This document shows positions 7,374 through 16,117 of a DNA stretch of 50,376 bases, one piece after another (position 1 is the first letter of the stretch; every line of letters begins with the position of its first letter). The translations under genes and the position numbers were made by a program. The stretch covers positions 1-50,376 of the forward strand of contig JBBTBY010000102.1 in NCBI GenBank assembly GCA_038043445.1, read 5' to 3'. The DNA is from Spirochaetota bacterium (GTDB lineage: Bacteria > Spirochaetota > Brachyspiria > Brachyspirales > JACRPF01). The notes under the pieces are model-generated. The model was not told the DNA's origin and ran no database searches. It saw only the letters and a program-made list of their open reading frames with translations.

Positions 7374-9824
7374 CTACCTCATCACAAAATACATATCGCT
7401 TATCTCGAACGTATTCGTCACCGACTGACTGAGCCCGCCCACTTCCATGAGCCGTACGCTGTCGATGTTCTTCACATCCTCAAGATCGATGTACACGCTG
7501 TGCCATTTATTGTCCGATGGATAGAGCGGCTCTTTGTGTCCGATGGTCTTCCCGTAGTCGGAAAGGAAATTGAGCATCATGACCGCGGACGATGACGTTC
7601 GCCCGCGTATGACGATGCCCCGTATGCCGCTGAAACTTCTGTCCTTCATCACGAAGAACGGGAATATCCATTTATGGCCGTCCTTCTTGAAATCGACGGA
7701 GAAGCGCACGCCCTCCGCGCCGGCACGCAGATCGAACCCCGCGCCGCCGTTCCAGTTGAAATACCGCTGCTTGCTTGACCAGCGGCTTTCATCGGATATC
7801 GGGAGTTTTTCGGTCTTCGGATACATTTTGAGGAGATCATCTATCGAGCTTTCGCGGCGTATCTTCACTGCGAGCGGACTTGCCGCCGGGAGCGAGGCGT
7901 TCGCTGCCGAGACATACAGGATGCGCGGATCGGTGCCGGTCAGATGCGGCTTCACATTCAGGTGCAAGGGTACATCCTTGTACGACGAGGCCGGCACGCT
8001 GACGGACTCTTCTGCGATGACCTCATCCGGCGACTTCACATACGCCTTCAGTCTGAGCGACTGCGCAGTATCGGATAGATTGTACACGCGCACTTCGAAG
8101 AACATATCCGAAAGTTCGCTCTCCGGCACTTCATAGTTCTTCGGCGTTGAGAATATCTCGCGGCCGTTGATCAGCCTCCGCTGCAGCACTATCGGTGAAA
8201 GCTTTGACGTTTTTTTCTCACCGCGGCTCATCTGATAGAGGCGGTACGCTTGCCCGCTCCTGTTGAGATATTTCCCTACAGCGGAAGCGTCCGCGAAGAG
8301 ATAGGTGATCTTCCCGAGCGAAACGGTACCGGTCACGGGCACATCGCTCCCGTCGATAGCTGCAATACGTTTCACTGCGAATGGAACATTCTTCAGCACG
8401 GCCGGTTCGGGGGAGTACAGCACGATGATCGCCTCTCTTCCCCGGGTGAACACGCGCGTCCATTTCACGCCGTCAAGCGCAAGTTCCCCGGCATATTCGG
8501 CGTTCGCAAGCGCCTGTATCGCGTATGCGTAGCAGGCGAAGGTGCGGAAGGGCGAACCGTTCGCGTCGAGAAGGCCCCAGCAGCGCACATCCTCGAAATA
8601 GTTCTGCAGATAGAAGGCGTAGTAGCGTTTTATACCGCATGCCATGGATTCAACCGTTTTGAACACGTGGCCGGCAGCAGCGACATCATCCACCGACTGC
8701 TCTGGACGTACGGTGCCTTTCGGTATCGGGAAACTCACGCCGGTCTCGGTGTTCACGATGGGCATGGCCGGATGGCCGTATTTCTCCGCCCACGATCGAT
8801 ACGCCTGAATGATGTCGATGTACCCGAGCGTCGTCATATCGGCGTTGACCTGATTGTGATAGTGTATCGAGATGAAATCGACGGCATCGAGTATGCCGTT
8901 CTCGGCTGCAAGGTTGAGGAATGCACGGTCGCTACCCGCGATGTCGGCGGCGCTTACATAGTTATTGAGCGTTGTCGAGCGCTTTTCATCGGCCTTGAGC
9001 GCTTCGGGCGTGAAACCGCAGGTCCCGATACGCGCAGAAAGCCCCGCGTTTTTATAGCGGTACTGCACTGCCTTAAGGAGCGATACATACTGGTCAACGG
9101 GTTTATTGCCGCTGTAGCTCGCGGCGTCGACCTCATTCCATACCTCGAGCATGGCATCGTAATTCTCCCAGCGTTTGCCGAGCTTCTGCATAGCATCGGC
9201 GGCGAAGAGCACATTGCCGGGAAGATCGCGGTCGCCTTTGCCTTCCATCCACGTCGGCAGGCTGTGGAACATCTCGAGCACCTTGATCGAATGCTCGGCA
9301 TACCGCGAGCGTACTATTTCATAGCTTTCCGGCGTGAACACATCCGGTTTCGGCATGATGGCGCCGAGACCGAGCCGCTCGCGAACATGGACCACACCGA
9401 TGCGTTTGATGATCGCCATGGCATCATCGCGGGAAAGTCTTTTCTGCGTGAGCCAGGAAAGTCCGGCATCGATGCCGAAGAACGGGTCCGGTGTGCCGGA
9501 GAACGATGGGAGCGAAACGATGCCGAAGCTCTGTGCGGAAGAAGGAACATGTATCTCATAGTAGCCGTTCGGGAGCGCGAGTTCCGCTCGAGCAGTGTCG
9601 TTCACGACCGTCATATCCATGCGCGCAATGACGGCGCCGGAATAATCGATGATCTCACAGGGAATGGCCGCACCTGAACTGTTGGACACGGTGAATTCGA
9701 TCACTGCCTTCGTGTTCGGCGATATCCACAGCGACGCAATGGATCGCGGCGCAAGCGAGATGTCGGCGAACACCGAGAACGCGCACAGCAGCATGATGAG
9801 AAGGCGTCGAATGCTCAGTATCAT
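7374..9824 (-). CDS. Secreted clan GH-A (GH39-like) glycoside hydrolase
   Basis: This 816-residue exported enzyme has a signal peptide at 1-20 (ends CAFSVFA). A beta-rich domain (about 21-110) precedes a TIM barrel (about 115-460). Clan GH-A catalytic residues are visible: acid/base Glu231 in MLEVWNEVD and nucleophile Glu360 in PIVNTETGVS. After the barrel lie beta domains (about 460-640) and a C-terminal segment that looks like a carbohydrate-binding jelly roll (about 660-816). The family is best described as GH39-like, but the similarity is too distant for a substrate. GAGGAG precedes the ATG, 26 bp after the previous gene's stop. It is the last gene of the LacI operon and is followed by a terminator-like hairpin. 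It resembles the two other GH-A genes in this locus in layout, so these may be divergent paralogues. Confidence 0.72.
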   Translation of the reverse strand: MILSIRRLLIMLLCAFSVFADISLAPRSIASLWISPNTKAVIEFTVSNSSGAAIPCEIIDYSGAVIARMDMTVVNDTARAELALPNGYYEIHVPSSAQSFGIVSLPSFSGTPDPFFGIDAGLSWLTQKRLSRDDAMAIIKRIGVVHVRERLGLGAIMPKPDVFTPESYEIVRSRYAEHSIKVLEMFHSLPTWMEGKGDRDLPGNVLFAADAMQKLGKRWENYDAMLEVWNEVDAASYSGNKPVDQYVSLLKAVQYRYKNAGLSARIGTCGFTPEALKADEKRSTTLNNYVSAADIAGSDRAFLNLAAENGILDAVDFISIHYHNQVNADMTTLGYIDIIQAYRSWAEKYGHPAMPIVNTETGVSFPIPKGTVRPEQSVDDVAAAGHVFKTVESMACGIKRYYAFYLQNYFEDVRCWGLLDANGSPFRTFACYAYAIQALANAEYAGELALDGVKWTRVFTRGREAIIVLYSPEPAVLKNVPFAVKRIAAIDGSDVPVTGTVSLGKITYLFADASAVGKYLNRSGQAYRLYQMSRGEKKTSKLSPIVLQRRLINGREIFSTPKNYEVPESELSDMFFEVRVYNLSDTAQSLRLKAYVKSPDEVIAEESVSVPASSYKDVPLHLNVKPHLTGTDPRILYVSAANASLPAASPLAVKIRRESSIDDLLKMYPKTEKLPISDESRWSSKQRYFNWNGGAGFDLRAGAEGVRFSVDFKKDGHKWIFPFFVMKDRSFSGIRGIVIRGRTSSSAVMMLNFLSDYGKTIGHKEPLYPSDNKWHSVYIDLEDVKNIDSVRLMEVGGLSQSVTNTFEISDMYFVMR

Positions 9825-9850
9825 TGTGTGCTCCTCATTAGCAGTCCTGC

Positions 9851-12022
9851 TTATTTTTCAGCCATTGAAATCATGATGTCATCGATATAGACGTCTGAAC
9901 TGCGCTTACCGTCCAGGACATCGGCGCTTGCGAGGGAGAAGTACTTCACCCCGATATCGAGCGCGTTCTGCAGCGGCGCATGCACCACACGTTCGACGCC
10001 GTCGTATGCCATGTTCACGCGCCCGTTCGACGACCAGCCCCCGCTTACCGTATGCCAGGCATTGTCGAGCTTTCCGAGATCGCTCGCCGTGTAGCCGCCG
10101 AACGGTTCTTTTTCGCCGGTGCCGGCCGTGCACTTGGAAAGATATTCATAGATATCGCCGGAAAAAAGTCCCGCGCTGTTCTTGAAATACCATGTCGCAT
10201 TTCCGTACGGCGGACCGATCTTGTTCGGGCGCGGTGAATATACTTTAAAGCTGAATTTTCCTTCCGGCATCGTTGCGAATCGTATCGTAAGAAGTCCGCG
10301 GGGCGTGTTCTGCGGGGAGTATATCCTCAGGCAGCGTTCGCTCGGATCGACCTCATCCTTGACCGGATTCTCAGCGATAAGGAATTCATCCTCGCCGGAA
10401 AGTCTGAATCCCCCGCGGTTGTTCGCTATCCATGCCGCCGTCGACGGGAACGACTCGAAGTTCTCGCTGATCGCGGACGGTATCGGGCGTATCTTTAATG
10501 CGCCCAGCACATGCGGCGGGAGCGGTTCGGAAAGGTTCACATAGCGGAAGCGCAGTCCCGATTCGCGCTCATCGGAAACTTGGATGACGGGCGGAAGGTC
10601 GACGGTTTTTTCCCCGATCACCGCTGCGACAGGCCCCGGCGCAAGTGTGCCGAGCTCGCCCATCGATAGACCTTGCGGGAGCGTGATCGATGTTCCGTTG
10701 ACCGAAAGCGTCTGTGATGTTCTTATGTTCGCCCAGTAAAATATCTTCGGCGAATATGCAGGCGCGATCCAATCACCCCACGCCGGTGACAGAGCGGTCA
10801 CAGCCTTGTCGACGGCATATTTCTCCTGATTGCGTTTCGCATCGCCCCATGCCGGCGGCTTCGACTGCACATTCGCCGGTATCGCAACAGGATAAGCGAT
10901 GATGATAGTATCGGTATCGGCCTTCGGCTGAATACCGGACTTGAACCATCGATTGTAATATCCGAAAACGGTGAGCAGGCAGTCGCCCTTGTTTGCTGAC
11001 GGAGCAATGTCGGTGTCCTCGCCGAAATCGTTCCACGTAAGCACCTGTATCTTCGATGCGTTCGCTTTCATCGCTGCGGTATACGTGCGATGTATGCGCT
11101 CAAAATCCGGCTCCGTGTATGCGCGAAGTCCCGGGTTGTAATACCCCGGACTCACGACCCACATGAACGGAACGGTGAATATCTTTTCCATGAGATAGGG
11201 ATGGATGTCGGCGAAATAGTTCTTCGGTCCCGCCGGCGCGAACGAATAGACCGCATCGGCGATGGAATTCCACGCCTGAATATCGGCATCGAGCGGCCGT
11301 ATATCGGCGATGAAGTAGAATTCGCGGCCCGCATCGCGCACAGACTTCAGCACCGAACGCCAGCCGCCGTCGGGTTCGGGTGCGCCGCGAACGGGCGGCG
11401 AATTTCCCGCTTTGATCGACGTGCCGAAATGAATAACGGCCGGTTTTTCGCCGATACGCCAGAGCGCTTTCGCATCCTTGACCGCATCGACGGCACCGAT
11501 AAGATCACGCGTCCATTCGGCGGTGTTGAGCTTATAGCCCTGCGGATGATCGCCGGACTTGTTCTGCACATCGGCGAATATCCCCGCTTTCATCCCGGTA
11601 ACTTCAGCGGCACGAAGCCATTCAAGGAATGTCCGGAAATGAGTGAGCGGCGCGTTGGTCGATGAGATCGGCTGTGAAGGATCATAGATGGGCATCGGGA
11701 GCATATCGAAGAGCGCGGTGTCGAACGATGCTCCTTTCATGCGGGCAAGATCGATGAGCGCGGCCTTGTACTGAAGCGCATAATATTCATCCGTGCCGAC
11801 AACAAGCGTCCGCGGGAAGTTTACATCAGGAGGAAGCGGATAATTCGCCGCGCTCTCGCCCGATCTCTGGCGTTCGTAATTGTACCCATTGACCTGCCAT
11901 TGGCGCGCGCCGTTGAGGGAGCCAAGCGGCGTGTTCCAGCACATCACGCTTACGAGCACTTCGCGTTCGGCGGACGAAAGTGAGATGGTGATAGCGATCA
12001 GCATGGCGATCGATCGATACAT
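9851..12022 (-). CDS. Secreted GH71/GH99-like hydrolase
   Basis: This 723-residue protein has signal peptide MYRSIAMLIAITISLSSA. The central barrel (about 25-390) follows the pattern of GH71 (endo-alpha-1,3-glucanase) and GH99/WbsX-type enzymes: FYFIADIRPLD, VVSPGYYNPG and VLTWNDFGEDTDIAPS (about 329-344), where Glu335 or Asp336 would be the catalytic acid in the WND-GE signature. A C-terminal jelly-roll-like region (about 520-720) ends with YIDDIMIS, typical of laminin-G/CBM modules. The start at 12022 has GGAG six bases upstream (12029-12032). In-frame ATGs at 12034 and 12085 would put extra residues before the signal peptide and are less likely. It is the third gene of the LacI operon. An alpha-glucan or alpha-mannan substrate is a guess from the family. 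Confidence 0.6.
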   Translation of the reverse strand: MYRSIAMLIAITISLSSAEREVLVSVMCWNTPLGSLNGARQWQVNGYNYERQRSGESAANYPLPPDVNFPRTLVVGTDEYYALQYKAALIDLARMKGASFDTALFDMLPMPIYDPSQPISSTNAPLTHFRTFLEWLRAAEVTGMKAGIFADVQNKSGDHPQGYKLNTAEWTRDLIGAVDAVKDAKALWRIGEKPAVIHFGTSIKAGNSPPVRGAPEPDGGWRSVLKSVRDAGREFYFIADIRPLDADIQAWNSIADAVYSFAPAGPKNYFADIHPYLMEKIFTVPFMWVVSPGYYNPGLRAYTEPDFERIHRTYTAAMKANASKIQVLTWNDFGEDTDIAPSANKGDCLLTVFGYYNRWFKSGIQPKADTDTIIIAYPVAIPANVQSKPPAWGDAKRNQEKYAVDKAVTALSPAWGDWIAPAYSPKIFYWANIRTSQTLSVNGTSITLPQGLSMGELGTLAPGPVAAVIGEKTVDLPPVIQVSDERESGLRFRYVNLSEPLPPHVLGALKIRPIPSAISENFESFPSTAAWIANNRGGFRLSGEDEFLIAENPVKDEVDPSERCLRIYSPQNTPRGLLTIRFATMPEGKFSFKVYSPRPNKIGPPYGNATWYFKNSAGLFSGDIYEYLSKCTAGTGEKEPFGGYTASDLGKLDNAWHTVSGGWSSNGRVNMAYDGVERVVHAPLQNALDIGVKYFSLASADVLDGKRSSDVYIDDIMISMAEK

Positions 12023-12091
12023 ATGCTTCTCCATGGAACGTACTTGCTGTACTATGCGGTCATCATCCGTACGAAGCGGCAGCACAATACG

Positions 12092-14968
12092 TCATTTTTT
12101 ATAGTATACCATCAGATTGCGTACGCGGTAGCTGAAATTCTCCTGTTTCGGATTGCACCCGATACGGATGAGCTTCACCTGCGAGGGGTCGAAATCGCCG
12201 GGGCTTTCCGCTTTGAAATGAATGGTTACCGTCTGCCAGTTCGTCGTCATGGAGGGGAACGGGAAGTATATGCTTTTCCCTTTTTCCTGGATGTTCTCGG
12301 TCACTGCCATGAAAAGCGTTGTCGTGAAGCCCTTCGGACTTACCGATTCCGCCCGTACCTCAAAGCTCACGCCGACAGCATTCTCAAAGCCCTCTTTTGA
12401 CAGATCGAGCGGGAATTCCGGATACACCCACCAATCCGTGTTCGGTATGAACTTCACCGAAAAGCGCATCGCCTGTTCGCCCGCATCATATTCGATGTTC
12501 ATATCGCCGGCTGCGTTCTTCCGCCAGCGTGCGACATCGTTCAGCGGAAGCGTTCGTCCGGAAAGTGCGGCGCTATTTTTTATATCGATGAATATCGGCA
12601 CTGAGAACGGTGCCACCGGACGCGGGCCCGATACGCCGCCGATGCTTATCGAGAACGGATCGACGGTGTTCACGCGCACGGTGAACGGCACTTTTTTCGC
12701 GCTCATCGGCGCTATCTGATGCGATCCGGAGATGCCCGATACCGCATAGCCCGTTCCGAGATTGGTCAGCATCACGGTCTTCGGCGAGCCGCTGAAATTG
12801 AATATCTCGACCTCGGCATTACCGCCGCCGTCCGCGATGCGCATCATCGTTTTGCTCTGTAACGCGAACGTGCTGCCGGGAAGGAATCGAAGGACGATAT
12901 CCTTATCCGTCTTTGTGCGCTGCGGCATATCGGGTTTATTATACGGTACTGCGGTAAGTCCCGAAACACCGGTGCAATAGATCGGATATCTCCCTGCGGT
13001 AAGCGTGGTCCCGCATGCCGAACGGCCGCCCATGATGTCGATACATTCCGGTTTTTTTGACTGCGCGGGGATGGAGAACGATCGCGAATCATTCGAGGTC
13101 CAATATACCAGTGTCTGCGACCCGTCCGCACGGGAATACAGGAACGCATCGATGCCCTCGCCCGCGGCATAGCGCCCGAGATAACGCGTGCGCGAAAGGA
13201 CAGCGGTAAGGTTCGCGAGCGCCGCGAATGCAGGCTTCACCGTGAAATCGAAACGGAGTATCCCCCACACCTTGCCGCCGCCCGTCTCATTGTACGGCGG
13301 GAATACGAAGAAGAAATCGCGTTCGACGCCGAGTGACTGCATGAGGACCATGGCCTTCGCCAGAAGCTCAGCCTGCATGCGTTCCTGCTCCGCATCGTGC
13401 TCGCGGTTCGGATTGTTCGGTACGATCGGATCTTCTTTTCCCGGCCATTCGTGCTTAAGCCCGTTCTCCGTTATCCACATCGGCTTGTCGGAACAGCCGT
13501 ACTTCGCAAGCACATTGGTCACGCTCGCGACAAGCGGCTCGAATTCATGCACCCTCCGGTAAATATGATAATTGAACACGTCGAAATGGTCCGCGACGCC
13601 GTTCTCGAATATCGTGTGATAATAGCGCGGCAGCGGCACCTCCGCCGAAGACCCGATGAGCACCGTCGTATTCGGATCTCCCGCCTTGAACCCGAGATAG
13701 GCCGCCTTCTGCGCCGCGGCGAATTCCCATGCGCCGTCGAAGCAGAAATTGATATCAGCTTCGTTCCAGAACTCCCATGCTTTTATCATTGAACCGTACT
13801 CGTGCGCAGATGCCTTAGCAAATCGGTACAGGGCGAAAAGGTCATGCGGGAGGCTCGTGAGCGGGCCTTTCGTCCATTTCGGGGCATCATGAAAAACGCT
13901 TACGACCGGTACGCCGCGTTCAGAGAGCATGCGCGCATTCGTGAGATAGGCATTATCCCAGCGGTACTCATCCGGCGATGGATTGAGCTGATTGAAACTG
14001 TATCGGTCGCGCACCATGGATACACCGGACAGCCGCACGAGGTCGGATGTTATTTCGTAGGAATTCCTCGGGAAGAGCGGATGATTCGACGGGCGTGAGC
14101 ACCAGCTCTGTGCCGTATCGATGCAGTACGGGCTTTCCGGGTCGGCGATTCGTGATGCCGGGTCGACGACACGCGCGAAGGGTATGAACGGGAGCGCACC
14201 CTTCTCGTCGCTCAGAAGGAGACGATAGTATCCGAGCGCGAGATCGGGGAGCGGAAGGTCGGCATCCGCTTTCCATGTACCATGGGCTTTCTCGGTGCCG
14301 AAAAAATCGGTCACGCGATAGGCGAACATACGCGCTTTGCCCGGCGATACGTTACGGAACACGATCGGTGTCGCCGTGGTGAACACATTCGCGGGCCTTC
14401 CGGTCTCTATCTTCGGCGCGATGACGATGTTCGCGAACGGGTCCTTCACGAGCGCAATGGCATCGATGCGGTACGCGAAGCGCGTATCCATCGCCCGTTT
14501 CTCGCTCACGCGGAATGTGAGCGTATGTTCTCCGGCGGCAAGATCAGTGAGTGAAATGAAATTCCAGCGCGTGGCCTTCGACGCATCCCACCCCTGTCCA
14601 TTCGGGCACGTGCCAAGTATTTTTGATCGCCCGTTGAGCGAAGCGGTGACGGGAGATGTGTAGGAAACACCGGTCTCCTGTCCGGCGACAGCGATGAGAT
14701 AATTCCCGCCGGTCACCGTGAACGTGTATGATACGCTTGCGCCGCCTTCAGTACGGAAAAGCTCCCAGCGTTTCCCGCCGTAGCAGTTCGCATCGGCGGC
14801 GATGGAGCCGCCTTCCTGAGATGTGAAGTCTTCGCCCTCGATCCACACTTCGCAAGCGGGTTTTTCCGGCGGCAGCGCCGTGAACATCGGCAGCAGCTCG
14901 AGCGTCTGCGGCATGATCGGCAATGCGCTCAGGATGAAGAGGGCGGCGAGTCGATTCATGTGGTTCAT
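12092..14968 (-). CDS. Secreted clan GH-A glycoside hydrolase with N-terminal CBM-like domain
   Basis: This is a 958-residue exported enzyme. A signal peptide (about 1-21) is followed by a carbohydrate-binding module of the CBM6/35 type (about 40-175: VWIEGEDFTSQEGG at the start, AYRIDAIALVK at the end). A beta linker domain and a GH39-like TIM barrel (about 290-620) come next. Catalytic residues: acid/base Glu403 in KAWEFWNEADI, and Glu501 in PMWITENGLKHEW as nucleophile. The C-terminal quarter is beta-rich and ends in a jelly-roll-like domain (about 810-958). The ATG sits 10 bp after the LacI stop, with CGGAG starting right at that stop, so the two are coupled. It is the second gene of the operon. 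The substrate is unknown; the binding module argues for polymeric glycan. Confidence 0.72.
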   Translation of the reverse strand: MNHMNRLAALFILSALPIMPQTLELLPMFTALPPEKPACEVWIEGEDFTSQEGGSIAADANCYGGKRWELFRTEGGASVSYTFTVTGGNYLIAVAGQETGVSYTSPVTASLNGRSKILGTCPNGQGWDASKATRWNFISLTDLAAGEHTLTFRVSEKRAMDTRFAYRIDAIALVKDPFANIVIAPKIETGRPANVFTTATPIVFRNVSPGKARMFAYRVTDFFGTEKAHGTWKADADLPLPDLALGYYRLLLSDEKGALPFIPFARVVDPASRIADPESPYCIDTAQSWCSRPSNHPLFPRNSYEITSDLVRLSGVSMVRDRYSFNQLNPSPDEYRWDNAYLTNARMLSERGVPVVSVFHDAPKWTKGPLTSLPHDLFALYRFAKASAHEYGSMIKAWEFWNEADINFCFDGAWEFAAAQKAAYLGFKAGDPNTTVLIGSSAEVPLPRYYHTIFENGVADHFDVFNYHIYRRVHEFEPLVASVTNVLAKYGCSDKPMWITENGLKHEWPGKEDPIVPNNPNREHDAEQERMQAELLAKAMVLMQSLGVERDFFFVFPPYNETGGGKVWGILRFDFTVKPAFAALANLTAVLSRTRYLGRYAAGEGIDAFLYSRADGSQTLVYWTSNDSRSFSIPAQSKKPECIDIMGGRSACGTTLTAGRYPIYCTGVSGLTAVPYNKPDMPQRTKTDKDIVLRFLPGSTFALQSKTMMRIADGGGNAEVEIFNFSGSPKTVMLTNLGTGYAVSGISGSHQIAPMSAKKVPFTVRVNTVDPFSISIGGVSGPRPVAPFSVPIFIDIKNSAALSGRTLPLNDVARWRKNAAGDMNIEYDAGEQAMRFSVKFIPNTDWWVYPEFPLDLSKEGFENAVGVSFEVRAESVSPKGFTTTLFMAVTENIQEKGKSIYFPFPSMTTNWQTVTIHFKAESPGDFDPSQVKLIRIGCNPKQENFSYRVRNLMVYYKK

Positions 14969-14978
14969 ATTATCTCCG

Positions 14979-15983
14979 TTATGATACGCGCAGGATATTT
15001 TTTATGGACGATCGTTCGCAGAATGCTGCGGGGAAGGATATCTGCTTCGGTTTTCCCGAAGGGGACCGCAGGTACGAGATTATCGTATCGACGGTGGTCT
15101 CGTAGCGTATGGCGATGGTCGTAAGCGGCGGCGTCATATAGCGCGACGAGAAGATGTCGTCGATGCCGATGACCGACAGATCATCGGGGATGGCAAGGTG
15201 TGCGTCATGCACGGCACGATATATCTTCATTGCGGCGAAGTCGTTCTCGCAGAGCGCTGCGGTAATGCCGTTCTGTACCGCGGCTCGGATACTGTCCGTA
15301 TCGATGAGCTCATCGTAATCGTCATTGTCAAGAGCGATCGTCGACGCGATGCGAAGCCCGACGCGTGACGCTTCCTCCGTAAGGAGCGTGACGCGTTCCG
15401 TCGTACGTCCGACAACGGTATGCGTGCGCATCTGCGATGTGACAAGAAGGACATTCGTATGCCCCTGTGACGCAAGGGCATGGACCGCGGTCCGCGCTAT
15501 ACCGCGTTCGGGAACACCGACGTAATTGTGCGTTACTTTCTTCTCGGTGGCCCCGAGCAGTATGATCGAATCGATGTATCGTTCCGCGAGGGCAAGTATA
15601 TCGAGGTCGGCGGTCGCCGCAGCAAGGACGATGCCCCGCGCGCGTCGGGATGCGAGTGCATGCACGCATCGCCGTTCCTCCTCGGGGTCATTGCGCGACA
15701 GGTATATCTCGGGATCATACCCTTCGCGCGCACATGCTTCCGAAAACCGGTTGATGAACGCATCAAAGAACGAGTACTCCATGCGGGGGAGGATGAGTCC
15801 GACCGCAGTACGCGTCTTCCTTCGAACCATGCCGGCGGCATGATCGGGTACATAGCCGGTACTCCGTATGATCTTCTCGATGCGAGTACGTGTACCCGCA
15901 TTGACGCGGGGCGAACCGTTGATGACGCGGCTTACCGTCATATAGCTTACATGGGCTTTTTTTGCGATATCTCGGATATTCAT
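14979..15983 (-). CDS. LacI-family transcriptional regulator
   Basis: This is a 334-residue one-component regulator. The N-terminal HTH and hinge (about 1-58) are canonical: MNIRDIAKKAHVSYMTVSRV, with INGSPRVNAGTRTRI. A periplasmic-binding-protein-like sugar sensor (about 60-330) follows, with VGLILPRMEYSFF, GIVLAAA, VIGIDDIFSSRYMTPPLTTI and the final AAFCERSS. It is the first gene of an operon with three secreted glycoside hydrolases and most likely represses them and itself until a sugar from their substrate binds. A perfect palindrome with a central CCGG, as in many LacI-family operators although here the core is only 14 bp, lies between its own promoter and start. The ligand is unknown. 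Confidence 0.93.
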   Translation of the reverse strand: MNIRDIAKKAHVSYMTVSRVINGSPRVNAGTRTRIEKIIRSTGYVPDHAAGMVRRKTRTAVGLILPRMEYSFFDAFINRFSEACAREGYDPEIYLSRNDPEEERRCVHALASRRARGIVLAAATADLDILALAERYIDSIILLGATEKKVTHNYVGVPERGIARTAVHALASQGHTNVLLVTSQMRTHTVVGRTTERVTLLTEEASRVGLRIASTIALDNDDYDELIDTDSIRAAVQNGITAALCENDFAAMKIYRAVHDAHLAIPDDLSVIGIDDIFSSRYMTPPLTTIAIRYETTVDTIISYLRSPSGKPKQISFPAAFCERSSIKNILRVS

Positions 15984-15999
15984 GGAACCGCCTGAAATA

Positions 16000-16013
16000 T
16001 GTGACCGGTCACA
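16000..16013. promoter_or_regulatory. Probable LacI-family operator
   Basis: TGTGACCGGTCACA is a perfect 14-bp palindrome located just downstream of the predicted transcription start of the LacI operon and 17 bp upstream of the LacI ATG. That position fits autorepression. Confidence 0.7.
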
Positions 16014-16017
16014 CTAT

Positions 16018-16046
16018 ACTGTAGTCAGAATGGGGGCGTTTGTCAA
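16018..16046 (-). promoter_or_regulatory. Promoter of the LacI/GH operon
   Basis: On the minus strand, TTGACA (16041-16046), a 17-bp spacer and TACAGT (16018-16023), immediately upstream of the 14-bp palindrome. Confidence 0.65.
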
Positions 16047-16117
16047 GGGCTGTTGTATCAATTATTTTTCAGCGAATTCGTCGTGTTTGCAGGTGCTTGC
16101 CCGGTATCGCATCCAAG

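Noticed and set aside
8250-9677. 475-codon plus-strand open frame opposite the GH39-like gene
   Set aside because: It lies wholly antisense to a clear secreted hydrolase, has no ribosome site, and its translation is an arginine/histidine-rich shadow without domain motifs.
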